A stretch of 64,000 nucleotides of DNA, from contig JAAYDI010000163.1 in NCBI GenBank assembly GCA_012729315.1, positions 19,413-83,412 on the forward strand, written 5' to 3'. Below, in pieces: positions 8,357 through 17,239 of this stretch (position 1 is its first letter; each line of letters starts with the position of its first letter). Below the pieces are notes generated by a model. The model was not told the DNA's origin. It saw nothing but the letters and a program-made list of their open reading frames with translations, and searched no databases. This DNA comes from Planctomycetaceae bacterium (GTDB taxonomy: Bacteria; Planctomycetota; Planctomycetia; Pirellulales; Pirellulaceae). The position numbers were made by a program, and so were the translations under genes.

Positions 8357-10555
8357 ATGAGCTATGACTTTACGGTGTCGCAATCGGGAGACGACGAGCG
8401 TCAGGCGCGGGAGTTGAGTTTGCGCCACACGCGGCCGCCGACGCAGATACCGGGTTACGATCTGACACGTTTTCTCGGGTCGGGTGCGTACGGCGAGGTG
8501 TGGATCGGGCTGGATCGCAACACCGGGCGGCAGGTCGCCGTGAAGTTCTACCAGCATCGTGGCGGCGTGGATTGGACCCTGCTGTCGCGCGAGGTCGAGA
8601 AGCTGGTGCTGCTGTCCACCGACCGCTACGTCGTCCAGCTGCTGGATGTCGGCTGGGAGGCCGATCCTCCCTACTACGTGATGGAATACATCGAGAGCGG
8701 GTCACTCGAGCAGCTGATTCAGAAGAATGACGGGCGGACGGTCGAACAGATCGTGGAGCTGTTCCGGGAGATTGTGATCGGGCTCAATCACGCCCACGCC
8801 AAGGGGATCCTGCACTGCGATCTCAAGCCGGCCAACGTCCTGCTGGACCAGGATGCCAAGCCGAGGCTGGCCGACTTCGGTCAGTCCCGGCTGACGCACG
8901 AGCAGACTCCGTCGCTCGGTACGCTGTTCTACATGGCGCCGGAACAGGCGGATCTGAAGGCGGTGCCCGACGCGCGCTGGGACGTGTATGCGCTGGGCGC
9001 CATCCTCTACTGCATGCTGGTGGGCAAGCCGCCGCATCTGCACGATGAGTTGTTGCGGCGGATTGAATCGGCGACCGATCTGCCCACGCGTCTGCGGGTG
9101 TACCGCCAGTGGATTGTCAGCCACAAAGCGCCGGACGAACACCGCAAGGTGGCGGGTGTGGACCGCGCGCTGGCTGGCATCGTCGACCGCTGCCTGGCCC
9201 CCCATCCGTCGAAGCGGTTCGCCAACGTGCAGGAGGTGCTCGATGCGCTGCGGGCACGCGACCATGCGCGTGCCCGCCGCCCCCTGCTGCTGCTCGGCGG
9301 ACTCGGGCCGCTGCTGCTGCTGGCCGTGATGTCCTACAGCGGGTACACGATCTATCGCAGTGCGCTCGAGGAGTCGGAGAAGACGGTGATCCAGGGGGCG
9401 TACAACAGCAATGCGATTGCGGCTCGCTGGGTGGCCGACGGCGTGGCGACGGAAGTCGAGCGGTATTACCGCGCGGTGGACCGAGTGGCGCGCGACGCGG
9501 AACTGCGACAGCGGATCGCGGAGACCACCGCCGCGCTGCCGCAACTGCTCAGCCGACTGGCGGATCCGCAGCTGTCGGAGGACGAGCTGCGGGCGTTGCG
9601 GAGCGAGTTTGAACGCCACCCGGCGCGCCAGCAGCTTCAGCAGAAGATGACGTTGCTCATGGACGACCCCGAGCTGCCGGAAGTGGCCAGCTGGTTCGTG
9701 TGCGACGAGCGCGGGACGCACCTGGCGGGCGAGTTCCGGCCGGTCACGCGGTCGACGGTCGGCGTCAACTTCGCCAGCCGCACGTACTGTTACGGTGGAC
9801 TGCGCGATCTGCCGGACCGCAAAGAGCGCCCCATGCCCGACGCCCATGTGACACAGACCAGCCTGTCGGCCCCGTTCTTCAGCCGCGCCACCCAACGCTG
9901 GAAGATCGCCGTGTCGACGCCGCTGTTCCGCGACGACGACCCGCGGCAGCTGCTGGGCGTGCTGGTGCTCACACGCGATGTCGGCGACTTCATGAGCTTC
10001 CAGGCCACCGACACCCGCTTCGCCGTGCTGGTCGATGGGCGGGATAACGGATACCGGGGCATGGTGCTGGACCACCCGTGGCTCACGAAAAGCTACAGTA
10101 CACAGGCCGGGCTGAGTGACGTCGACAAGTATCGCATCGCCTTCGAATCGATCACGCCCGATCACTGCGAGCACGAGGATCCGCTCGACGGCTCAGGCAG
10201 TCAGGCCCGCGGCCGCAAGTGGATTGCCGCCGTGGCACCGGTCAGTATCCACAACGGGCATCGCAGTGAGGCGATCGTCGATACCGGCCTGATGGTGCTG
10301 ATCCAGGAGGACAAGGACACGGCCACCGAGCCGGTGCAGGACCTGGGGCACACCCTGGCGGTCAAAGGTATCCAGGCGATCGCCGGCTTCTTCCTGGTGG
10401 TGGGGCTGCTGTGGTGCTTCGTCCTGCGCGTGCAGGGGGGGAGGCACTGGTGGCGACGCCCCCCATTCACGCCGGGCTCATCCCTCGCCACTCCCACGCC
10501 GGCCTATACACGCTCCACGGCCGCCGAACGCGGCGCCGAAGCCCGCCAGCCGTAG
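8357..10555 (+). CDS. Transmembrane Ser/Thr protein kinase with periplasmic Cache-like sensor
   Basis: A 732-residue Hanks-type kinase. The glycine loop is GSGAYG (41-46), the ATP lysine is K63 (VAVKFY), the catalytic loop is HCDLKPAN (153-160, a non-RD variant), the metal loop is DFG (173-175) and the APE-like motif is MAPEQ. After the kinase domain come a transmembrane helix (about 305-325), a periplasmic region of some 360 residues and a second helix near 690-710. The periplasmic part has the look of a double Cache ligand-binding domain (WKIAVSTPLFRDDDPRQLLGVLVLT), opened by a helical stretch. The short Pro/Thr-rich tail would be cytoplasmic. It probably phosphorylates cytoplasmic targets in response to an extracytoplasmic ligand. 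A TGATACGAT sequence just before the gene could be its -10 element. Confidence 0.85.
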   Translation: MSYDFTVSQSGDDERQARELSLRHTRPPTQIPGYDLTRFLGSGAYGEVWIGLDRNTGRQVAVKFYQHRGGVDWTLLSREVEKLVLLSTDRYVVQLLDVGWEADPPYYVMEYIESGSLEQLIQKNDGRTVEQIVELFREIVIGLNHAHAKGILHCDLKPANVLLDQDAKPRLADFGQSRLTHEQTPSLGTLFYMAPEQADLKAVPDARWDVYALGAILYCMLVGKPPHLHDELLRRIESATDLPTRLRVYRQWIVSHKAPDEHRKVAGVDRALAGIVDRCLAPHPSKRFANVQEVLDALRARDHARARRPLLLLGGLGPLLLLAVMSYSGYTIYRSALEESEKTVIQGAYNSNAIAARWVADGVATEVERYYRAVDRVARDAELRQRIAETTAALPQLLSRLADPQLSEDELRALRSEFERHPARQQLQQKMTLLMDDPELPEVASWFVCDERGTHLAGEFRPVTRSTVGVNFASRTYCYGGLRDLPDRKERPMPDAHVTQTSLSAPFFSRATQRWKIAVSTPLFRDDDPRQLLGVLVLTRDVGDFMSFQATDTRFAVLVDGRDNGYRGMVLDHPWLTKSYSTQAGLSDVDKYRIAFESITPDHCEHEDPLDGSGSQARGRKWIAAVAPVSIHNGHRSEAIVDTGLMVLIQEDKDTATEPVQDLGHTLAVKGIQAIAGFFLVVGLLWCFVLRVQGGRHWWRRPPFTPGSSLATPTPAYTRSTAAERGAEARQP

Positions 10556-10599
10556 ACACGCACCGACTGCCCGGCCGGCTACGCCACCGGATGCCGCGG

Positions 10600-11814
10600 T
10601 CACGGAGCCACACGCGGGACGGCGCGATGGGCGTCCGCCAGCAGGATGCACGAGTCCGCTTGGCGGCTCAGATGGTCGATCTCGTCGCGCGACGTGATGC
10701 AGCCGATCCCCAGCGATTCGACCGTGCTGCCATCCAGGTCGCTCAACAGATAGATGTGCTGATGGTGGCGGTGTTCGAGCAACAGTCTGGCCGGCAGCGC
10801 GTCTTCCGACCGGTCGTGCTGCAGACGCCGCCACAAGCGGTCTTCGTCCGTACTGCGCGCCAGACGCCGCAGCGCGGGGCCCAACTGCCGCTGCAGTCCC
10901 GTGCACAGCACGATCGTGCCGGTGTCGGTACACACTTCCGACGCCCCGTGCAACGCCCGGCCGAAGTTCTCCCAGCTCTGTTCGGCGTCCTCCCCGGCAA
11001 TGGCCGCCACTACCAGACTGGCTTTCGATCGGAACTGCCGGGACCAGGCGGCTTCCGCCAGCTGGGCCCCGCGCGTCGCCACCTCGGAGACCAGCCCGGC
11101 CAGGATGTGCCGGATCGAATTGCCGGGCCCAGCGACGATCTGAATCGTCAGTTGCAGCCCCAGCAGCCATGCCACCTCGTCGGCCTCGTCGTGCCGCCTC
11201 CGGCGTTCCACCGCTCGCATGGTGGACGAAAGCGTGCGAAACCGCTCCCGCGCCGACTCGTCCGCAAACAACGGAAAGAGCCCGCTGTGCAGCCCCGCGT
11301 AGCCGAGTGCCCCACGCGGCCTGAGCAGATTGACCGGCACGATCACGTCCGCCTCACACAGGTGCCGGTTGAGATAGATGGGCGCGGCGTCCTTCGCCGC
11401 CGCCAGATAACACAACGCTCCTTTGTCGCTCGGATCGTGGGTCCGAACAGTGACCGCCGCGGCGTCACCCGCCAACGCCTGGGCCCACCCCGCGTCCGTG
11501 CCCGCTCCGTTGGCGGTCAGCACCACGATGTCGGCCGGGACCACTCCGCCACTGATCAACGTCCGCACCACCCCCGCCACGACGTGCGAGACCTGCGGCA
11601 CCGCCGGATCCACCGGGATGGCCACCCGATCGCCAGGCACCACTGCCCGCACCAGCGGCGGATACCCGGCAGGGTCCTGCAACGCTGCCATCACTGCCGC
11701 CGTCGGATCGCTCACGATCTCGCCGGTCTCGCTGGCCGCGTTCGACACCAGCACCTCCGGCCGGATCTCCAACGACAGCATCGACGACTTTCCATAGTGA
11801 AGCACGTGCGCCAT
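10600..11814 (-). CDS. LarA/DUF2088-family protein lacking catalytic residues
   Basis: A 404-residue protein related to nickel-pincer lactate racemase LarA. Family landmarks are recognisable: GDRVAIPVD (for GDRVAIxVxD), VVLTANG, THDPSDKGALCYL, PIYLNRHLCEADVIVPVN and GYAGLHSGLFPLFAD. The residues that make LarA an enzyme appear replaced. The TRP arginine is AVP, the GTHR histidine is lost in NGAGTDAG, and the lysine that carries the nickel-pincer cofactor (GGRK) is GLHS. I infer a non-racemase, perhaps a binding or regulatory homologue. It converges with the kinase gene (44 bp gap) and diverges from the lipoprotein gene at 12043. The start is the ATG of MAHVLHYGK. Confidence 0.7.
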   Translation of the reverse strand: MAHVLHYGKSSMLSLEIRPEVLVSNAASETGEIVSDPTAAVMAALQDPAGYPPLVRAVVPGDRVAIPVDPAVPQVSHVVAGVVRTLISGGVVPADIVVLTANGAGTDAGWAQALAGDAAAVTVRTHDPSDKGALCYLAAAKDAAPIYLNRHLCEADVIVPVNLLRPRGALGYAGLHSGLFPLFADESARERFRTLSSTMRAVERRRRHDEADEVAWLLGLQLTIQIVAGPGNSIRHILAGLVSEVATRGAQLAEAAWSRQFRSKASLVVAAIAGEDAEQSWENFGRALHGASEVCTDTGTIVLCTGLQRQLGPALRRLARSTDEDRLWRRLQHDRSEDALPARLLLEHRHHQHIYLLSDLDGSTVESLGIGCITSRDEIDHLSRQADSCILLADAHRAVPRVAP

Positions 11815-12042
11815 GCGTTTTCCCCCACCCGCGCGACAGTCGTTGGTCGGCCCGTGTCAGTTTGTTGAAGAATTGTCTGCCAATAGCCGAATCAGTGAAT
11901 CGTAGTGTTCGCTCTGCACGGCGGTCAAGCTGCGCGGAGTCGGGCACACGGGGAAGCTTGCGTGTCCTGGGAAACATTCGTTTCCGCCGTTCTGGGCCGG
12001 ACACTGACGCGCGGAATGGGCCGTAGCGAAGGAGATGCTGTG

Positions 12043-14475
12043 GTGTTTTCTTGCCACTCGGTACGAGGTGTGCGCCGTTGGGGCGTCTTAACGAAGATGG
12101 TGCTGGTCGCAGGTGTGGCGGCAGCTGTTACCGGTTGCGGACGAGGGGGTGCCGAGCCGGGTGTTAAGCACCACCCAACGGCCGATACGGTTCTGCGGGC
12201 GATGGTGGACGCCTATCAAGCGGCGGACGCTTACCAGGACCGCGCAGTGGTCTGTCTCAGCTATCGCCGTGACGGGCGCGACTTCAAGGACGAAGCGCCG
12301 CTGGCGGTCCGCTGGCAGGCCCCCAACCGCGTGCACGTGCAGGCCTATCAGGCGTACGTGGTGAGTGATGGCCAGCAGTTGTGCGCGCAAATCCGGGACG
12401 AGGCCACTCGCGATTTCGACGGTCAGCTTGCCCAGCGACGGGCTCCGGAGCGACTGGCGCTGGCCGATCTGTACGAGTACGATGAAGTCCTGTCGCTCGC
12501 CTTCCGCCAGGGCCTGACCGGGTACCCGTTGCAGCTGGATCTGTTGCTGGGGACCGAACCACTGGCCGTGTTGCGGTCGGATCAGGCGACGCGTGAACTG
12601 CTCGAGCCGTCGATGCTTGACGGGCGTACTTGCCAGCGTGTGGCGATCGACACGCCGGACGGGCGGTTTGTGCTCTGGATCGACGAGGCCTCGCACGTGC
12701 TGCGGCGGGCCGAGTACCCGGCCGCCACGTTTGCGCGGGAGATTGCCGAGGATGTGGCGGTGGAGGAAGTGCGGCTGACGGCCGAGTTCCGCGGCGCGAC
12801 CTTTGCCAACCGGCTTGCGGCCGACGCGTTTGCGATGCAGCGGCCGCCGCAGGCCAAGCAGGTCAAGAAGTTCGTGCCCCCGCCGCGCGAGATGCCCTCC
12901 GAGCTGATCGGCAAAACCACCAGCGCGTTCGCCTTTGCCGACCTGGCAGGCGGAACGGTTTCCAGCGACGCGCTGGGGGACAAGATCAAGGTGCTCCTGT
13001 GGTTCAACGATCATCCGGCGTGCCGCTCGAGCGTCCAGCAGCTCAATCAGGTCTACCAGCAGTACCGCCAACACTCGCGGGTAGCCATCTATGCTGTCTG
13101 CACGGAGCCGGCCACGGTATCCGACGAGCAGATTGGGCAGCTGTTGCAACTGTGGCAGGTCGAGGTGCCGGGCGTCCGGGACGTGCAGGCTTTCGGTCGC
13201 GATCTGTTCCAGATCCCCTGGGCGCCCACCATGGTCGTGCTGGATGGCAACAACGTGCTGCACATCTTCGAGGTGGGCGCCAATCCGAATCTGGTGGCCG
13301 AACTGCCGCAAGTGCTCGAACGGCTGGTCGCGGGAGAGAATCTGGCGGGAGAGATCCTGGACCAGTTCCACCAGGCCCGCGTCAAATACGAACAGATGCT
13401 CGCACGCGGCGAACCGGACGCCCTGGACACCGCGCCCGATGGCGCACCGGTGGCCGCTGCCACCTCGCCCGGATTGCTGCGCCTCCGCCCCGCCTGGACC
13501 AGCACTGAGCTTACAGCGGCCGGCAATATCCTGGCCATCGATCAGGGCACCGGCGACACGACGTTCCTGGTCCACGATGGCTGGCGCTCGATCGTGGAAC
13601 TCGCCGCCGACGGTCGCGTGACGGCCCGTCACGAACTCGATCTGCCGGATATGGCGGCCGTGAGCCAGTTGCAGTCAGCCCTGGATGGGCAGAACTCGCG
13701 ATACTACGTCGCGTGGTCGCTGCGCAGCAATCAAGTACACGTGTTCGACGCGACGTGGCACCGCGTGCTCAGTTATCCCCCGTCGTCCGTGCCGCACGAT
13801 GGCGTGCAGGACGCACTGCTGGCAGACTTGAACGCGGATGGAAAACTCGAACTGTGCGTGGGATTCTGGGGGGCCGCCGGAGTGCACTGTGTGACCCTGG
13901 ACGGCACTCCGTTGTGGACCAGCAACCGTGTCTCGCATGTCTTCTCGCTCGCCGTCGCCCCCCGGGCAGACAACCCACATGTCTTGTGGGTGGCCACGGC
14001 CAGCGGCCAGGTCGTACCGCTGGATCAACATGGACAGACAGGGACCCTGGCCAATCCGAACGGTCAGCTGATCCACCACATCTACAGCACCGGGGACGCC
14101 TCACACGGAGCTACGCCGTACTGCGGCATCGCCTACGGTACCGATGGCCGCCGACTCGCTCTGGGACTCACTCCGGAACCGCGGTCTCAGTGGCGCTATA
14201 CGCTCCCGTCGGGGTCGTTTCCCAGCCAGATCCGCTTCGTCACCGCCGCAGCTCTGCTGGGCACCGAAGACAGGCAGTGGCTGATTGCCGGCCCCGAGGG
14301 AAGCCTCCACGTCGTGAGTCAGGACGGCAAGTTCACCGACTACTTCCACACCGGCAGCTCGCTGGCCGGCATCGCCGGTGGACACCACGGGACGCACGGA
14401 GTGCTGGTGATCAGCACAGGACAGGACGTCCGGGCCTGGGAAGTCTCGCCACCCGAAACCGCCTCGCGTCACTAA
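12043..14475 (+). CDS. Lipoprotein with thioredoxin-like domain and C-terminal repeat propeller
   Basis: About 810 residues. The GTG at 12043 was chosen because GAAGGAGA lies 7 bases upstream and the product then opens with a lipoprotein signal ending in VTGC. The first 250 residues resemble LolA/DUF2092-type beta-sheet domains (RWQAPNRVHVQ, TCQRVAIDTPDGRFVLWID). Residues about 280-430 form a TlpA/peroxiredoxin-like thioredoxin fold (IKVLLWFNDHPACRSS ... IPWAPTMVVLDGNNVL) with one cysteine where CxxC would be, and with the cis-Pro region kept. The last 300 residues carry FG-GAP-like repeats (LLADLNADGKLELCVGF). It is probably attached to the periplasmic face of a membrane. The combination is unusual and no function can be assigned. 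Confidence 0.7.
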   Translation: MFSCHSVRGVRRWGVLTKMVLVAGVAAAVTGCGRGGAEPGVKHHPTADTVLRAMVDAYQAADAYQDRAVVCLSYRRDGRDFKDEAPLAVRWQAPNRVHVQAYQAYVVSDGQQLCAQIRDEATRDFDGQLAQRRAPERLALADLYEYDEVLSLAFRQGLTGYPLQLDLLLGTEPLAVLRSDQATRELLEPSMLDGRTCQRVAIDTPDGRFVLWIDEASHVLRRAEYPAATFAREIAEDVAVEEVRLTAEFRGATFANRLAADAFAMQRPPQAKQVKKFVPPPREMPSELIGKTTSAFAFADLAGGTVSSDALGDKIKVLLWFNDHPACRSSVQQLNQVYQQYRQHSRVAIYAVCTEPATVSDEQIGQLLQLWQVEVPGVRDVQAFGRDLFQIPWAPTMVVLDGNNVLHIFEVGANPNLVAELPQVLERLVAGENLAGEILDQFHQARVKYEQMLARGEPDALDTAPDGAPVAAATSPGLLRLRPAWTSTELTAAGNILAIDQGTGDTTFLVHDGWRSIVELAADGRVTARHELDLPDMAAVSQLQSALDGQNSRYYVAWSLRSNQVHVFDATWHRVLSYPPSSVPHDGVQDALLADLNADGKLELCVGFWGAAGVHCVTLDGTPLWTSNRVSHVFSLAVAPRADNPHVLWVATASGQVVPLDQHGQTGTLANPNGQLIHHIYSTGDASHGATPYCGIAYGTDGRRLALGLTPEPRSQWRYTLPSGSFPSQIRFVTAAALLGTEDRQWLIAGPEGSLHVVSQDGKFTDYFHTGSSLAGIAGGHHGTHGVLVISTGQDVRAWEVSPPETASRH

Positions 14476-14823
14476 ATGAAATATACCGGCCACGCCCGAA
14501 CCGGCTGACAACTGCACAACTGACAACCGCCCGGTCCGGACCAATCCGGTCGAAATGTGACTTCCTGGTGAGAATGGCACGGAGTTTGCTTGATTTCTGC
14601 CAGTGTTCGCTGGACTGGACGCTGACGAGGGGCCGGCACAGAGAAGAGCACGTAACGAAGGGGCCGGTTATTTGAGAGGCATCTGAGCACGGCGATTCCG
14701 TTACGTCCGGCATACTCCGGCATATGGTCCTTTGATTCGCTCACGGAATAGCGAAACTGAGGCGGACAGAACAGAGGAAGAGGCGAGCTGAGAGGTAGCC
14801 GGAAGTGACTTCCGTGCGAAAGG

Positions 14824-14878
14824 CAGGCGAGAAGGGATCGTGTCCAGGAACGACTTCCCATCTCGCCTGTTTTGTTTT
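14824..14878 (+). terminator. Rho-independent terminator candidate
   Basis: A perfect 9-bp outer stem (CAGGCGAGA with TCTCGCCTG) encloses an inner stem in which GGGA pairs with TCCC and TCGT with ACGA. It is followed directly by TTTTGTTTT. It lies 350 bp beyond the lipoprotein gene, so it could end that transcript's long 3' tail or a separate leader RNA. Confidence 0.6.
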
Positions 14879-15000
14879 GCGCGCATCAAAATGCTGCATA
14901 TGTATTGGAATGATACATCTGTTTCAGTCATAGGTGGGGTCTGTCCTGGAGGCAGTCGGAACGGTACTGGCGGCCGATTTCAGATGCGTGTAGCCCATCA

Positions 15001-15022
15001 GCGGGCAGAAAGCGGGCAGAAA
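15001..15022 (+). repeat. 11-bp perfect tandem duplication upstream of the DUF1501 gene
   Basis: GCGGGCAGAAA occurs twice without a gap, followed by the partial copy GCGGG. It lies about 90 bases upstream of the DUF1501 start codon, in the leader or promoter area. Confidence 0.9.
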
Positions 15023-15111
15023 GCGGGGCGGACGACATTGGTTTTCAGATCGATTAGAATCGTGGAGGGAATCACAGCAGCCTGAACGAACTCTCTGAGG
15101 GAGTGGCAGCC

Positions 15112-16113
15112 ATGGCACGGCCCGGCATGACGCGTCGGCATTTCCTGTCTCGTTTGCTGGACGCGTCGGCGGCCGCCATTGCCGTGCTGAACGGCGGGCG
15201 GATGTTGTGTGCGCGGGCGGCTGAGCCCGTGACGCGCGGCCGGTCGGTCGTGCTGTTGTGGATGGGGGGAGGCCCGTCGACAATCGACCTGTGGGACATG
15301 AAGCCGGGTGCGGCTACGGGTGGGCCATTCCGGCCGATTCGCACCAGCGGCGAGGCGTTGATCTGCGAGCATCTGCCCATGCTGGCTCGGCAGATGCACC
15401 ATTTCGCGATCATCCGCTCGATGTGCACGCGCGAGACGGATCACGAACGTGGACGGTATTACGTGCGCACCGGCTGCATTCCGGATCCGGATGTGAGGAA
15501 ATGGGCCAGTCCGCACGCCTGGGACGTGACAGCCGGCCGTCCTGAGAACCTGTCGCAGCTTGAGCGGGAACCTGTTTCGGCGCGGGCGCGCTACGGCGAA
15601 CACGACTTCGGACGTGGTTGCCTGATGGCGCGTCAGCTGGTGGAACGTGGTGTCCCGTTTGTCGAAGTGTCCTTGAGTGGCTGGGACAATCATCACGCCA
15701 TTTTCCATACGCTCAGCGACCGCCAGTTGCCGGTTCTGGATCGCGCAATGAGCGCCTTGGTGGAAGATCTGGATCAGCGCGGGCTGCTGCGCAACACGCT
15801 GATCGTCTGGATGGGCGAGTTTGGCCGCACGCCGCGGATTAACAACAACGGCGGCCGTGACCACTGGGCGCGGGCGTGGAGCATCTTGCTGGGCGGTGCC
15901 GGGATTCGGGGCGGGGCGGTGATCGGACAGACTAGCGCCGACGGCACGCGCGTGGTCGGCGATGCGTTTGCGCCCGAGGATGTGCTGGCCACCGTGGATC
16001 GAGTGTGGCGGGCCAGCCCGGACGTGGGGCCGGCCAGCTTGTTTTGCCGCGCTGGTGACGGACTGTGCCTGCAAAACGACGGGGGGCGAGTGATCGAAGC
16101 AGCGCTGGCCTGA
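15112..16113 (+). CDS. DUF1501 family protein, internally shortened
   Basis: A 333-residue member of the DUF1501 family, an alkaline-phosphatase-superfamily-like group very abundant in planctomycetes. The N-terminus has a twin-arginine-type leader (MTRRHFLSRLL, then a hydrophobic stretch). Signature blocks present are VLLWMGGGPSTIDLWDMKPG, the FGRGCLMARQLVERGVPFVEVS region, GWDNHHAIF, MGEFGRTPRINNNGGRDHW and a closing peDvlaTv region. DUF1501 proteins usually have 420-480 residues. Here the segment after YYVRTGC, which normally holds PSLGS and the PPF/aEYaPF blocks, is reduced to about 50 residues, so around 100 appear missing in frame. The ATG at 15112 follows GAGGGAG by 9 bases. No DUF1549/DUF1553 partner gene is adjacent. 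Confidence 0.8.
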   Translation: MARPGMTRRHFLSRLLDASAAAIAVLNGGRMLCARAAEPVTRGRSVVLLWMGGGPSTIDLWDMKPGAATGGPFRPIRTSGEALICEHLPMLARQMHHFAIIRSMCTRETDHERGRYYVRTGCIPDPDVRKWASPHAWDVTAGRPENLSQLEREPVSARARYGEHDFGRGCLMARQLVERGVPFVEVSLSGWDNHHAIFHTLSDRQLPVLDRAMSALVEDLDQRGLLRNTLIVWMGEFGRTPRINNNGGRDHWARAWSILLGGAGIRGGAVIGQTSADGTRVVGDAFAPEDVLATVDRVWRASPDVGPASLFCRAGDGLCLQNDGGRVIEAALA

Positions 16114-16314
16114 CACGCATCAAAGAATCTCGATTGCTCTCTCGATACGCGCAAAACACGCCTGCCTGATTTTCTCAGGGCCCCCAGATTGTTGAGATCC
16201 CGGGCCAAATCAACGGGAACTCACGTTTTTCCACTTGGTGGTTTCTGCTATGCTCCCGCACCGAAATCGAACGGCGCGTCTACCGTTTCGCACTATCTTC
16301 GACGACGTGAAGCC

Positions 16315-17229
16315 ATGATCACCAAGCTGCTGCAGACGATCGGGATCGGTCTCTGGACCGTTTTGCTGATCGGCTGTGGGACGACCAAATCACAGCGTGC
16401 GACCGAGCAGCTGTTGATGTCGGACGTAGTGGATCGGTCGGTGGCGAACATTGATTTCCGCCCGCTGTCGGGGCGGCATGTCTACCTGGACACCACCTAC
16501 GTCCAGAACGTGAAGACGGAAAGCTTCGTCAACGCGGATTACATTATCAGTTCCGTGCGGCAGCAGATGCTCGGTGCCGGCTGTCTGCTGGAGGAGAACC
16601 GGCAGGACGCGGAGTATGTAGCCGAGTTGCGTGTCGGGACGCTGGGAACGGACAGCCATGAATTGACATACGGCATCCCGGCGAACAATGCGTTGAGCAG
16701 CGCGGCGTCGCTGGTTCCGAGCGCCCCGGTGCTGCCCGCGGTTCCCGAGATCTCGCTGGCCCGCAAGAACCACGAGCATGCGGCGGCGAAGATCGCGGTC
16801 TTTGCCTACCACCGTGAGAGCCGGCGTCCGGTCTGGCAGTCGGGCATCGTGCAGGCCCGCAGCCGGGCCAAGAACATATGGTTCTTTGGAGCTGGCCCGT
16901 TTCAGACTGGCACGATCTATGAAGGGACGAAGTTTGTGGGCGGCGACCTGCCGCTGCCTCTGTTGACCGTGGACCAGGACGACGTGACCGGGCGGGTCGA
17001 TCCCATGGCGACGTACAGCCGGGAAACGACCTATCTGCCGCCGACCGCCGATCATGGGGACGTGAAGCCGGCAGGTTACGAAGGGCCCCTGCCACCGGCT
17101 GCGGAGTCTGAGGCACCCGCCGCACCGGCTGAAACACCAGCACCACCGGCCGAAACCCCGGTGCCGCCGGCTGAAGCGCCGGCCGAGGCGCCTGCGGAGC
17201 CGGCAGCCGCTCCGCCTGACTCGAACTGA
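16315..17229 (+). CDS. Lipoprotein of unknown function, DUF6655-like
   Basis: A 304-residue protein with a lipoprotein signal peptide (MITKLLQTIGIGLWTVLLIGC), so C21 is probably lipidated. The conserved-looking core (TTKSQRATEQLLMSDVVDRSV, then FRPLSGRHVYLDTTYVQNV) resembles a planctomycete lipoprotein family I know as DUF6655; that assignment is from memory. The last 55 residues are a low-complexity Pro/Ala/Glu tail with repeated ETPxPPAE units, likely a flexible spacer. The frame is open upstream, but the ATG at 16315 gives the signal peptide. A TGCTATGCT sequence near 16247 is a possible extended -10. The glycosyltransferase gene follows after 10 bp, suggesting one transcript. Confidence 0.75.
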   Translation: MITKLLQTIGIGLWTVLLIGCGTTKSQRATEQLLMSDVVDRSVANIDFRPLSGRHVYLDTTYVQNVKTESFVNADYIISSVRQQMLGAGCLLEENRQDAEYVAELRVGTLGTDSHELTYGIPANNALSSAASLVPSAPVLPAVPEISLARKNHEHAAAKIAVFAYHRESRRPVWQSGIVQARSRAKNIWFFGAGPFQTGTIYEGTKFVGGDLPLPLLTVDQDDVTGRVDPMATYSRETTYLPPTADHGDVKPAGYEGPLPPAAESEAPAAPAETPAPPAETPVPPAEAPAEAPAEPAAAPPDSN

Positions 17230-17239
17230 GAGACCTGTC

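Larger units (their letters stand above)
14476..15111. other. Long intergenic region with terminator-like hairpin and repeats
   Basis: About 640 bases without a supported gene. It holds a direct repeat of CTGACAAC near 14506-14527, a repeated CCGGCATA near 14707-14723, a GGAAGT-G-ACTTCC palindrome near 14802-14814, the hairpin at 14824-14869 and the 11-bp tandem duplication at 15001-15022. A possible TTAGAAT -10 element lies near 15053, upstream of the DUF1501 gene. Open frames here resemble no known family. Confidence 0.5.

Noticed and set aside
12043..14475. A longer start at 11905 for the lipoprotein
   Set aside because: The extra 46 codons would bury the lipoprotein signal and lack a ribosome-binding site, while GTG at 12043 has GAAGGAGA at the right distance.
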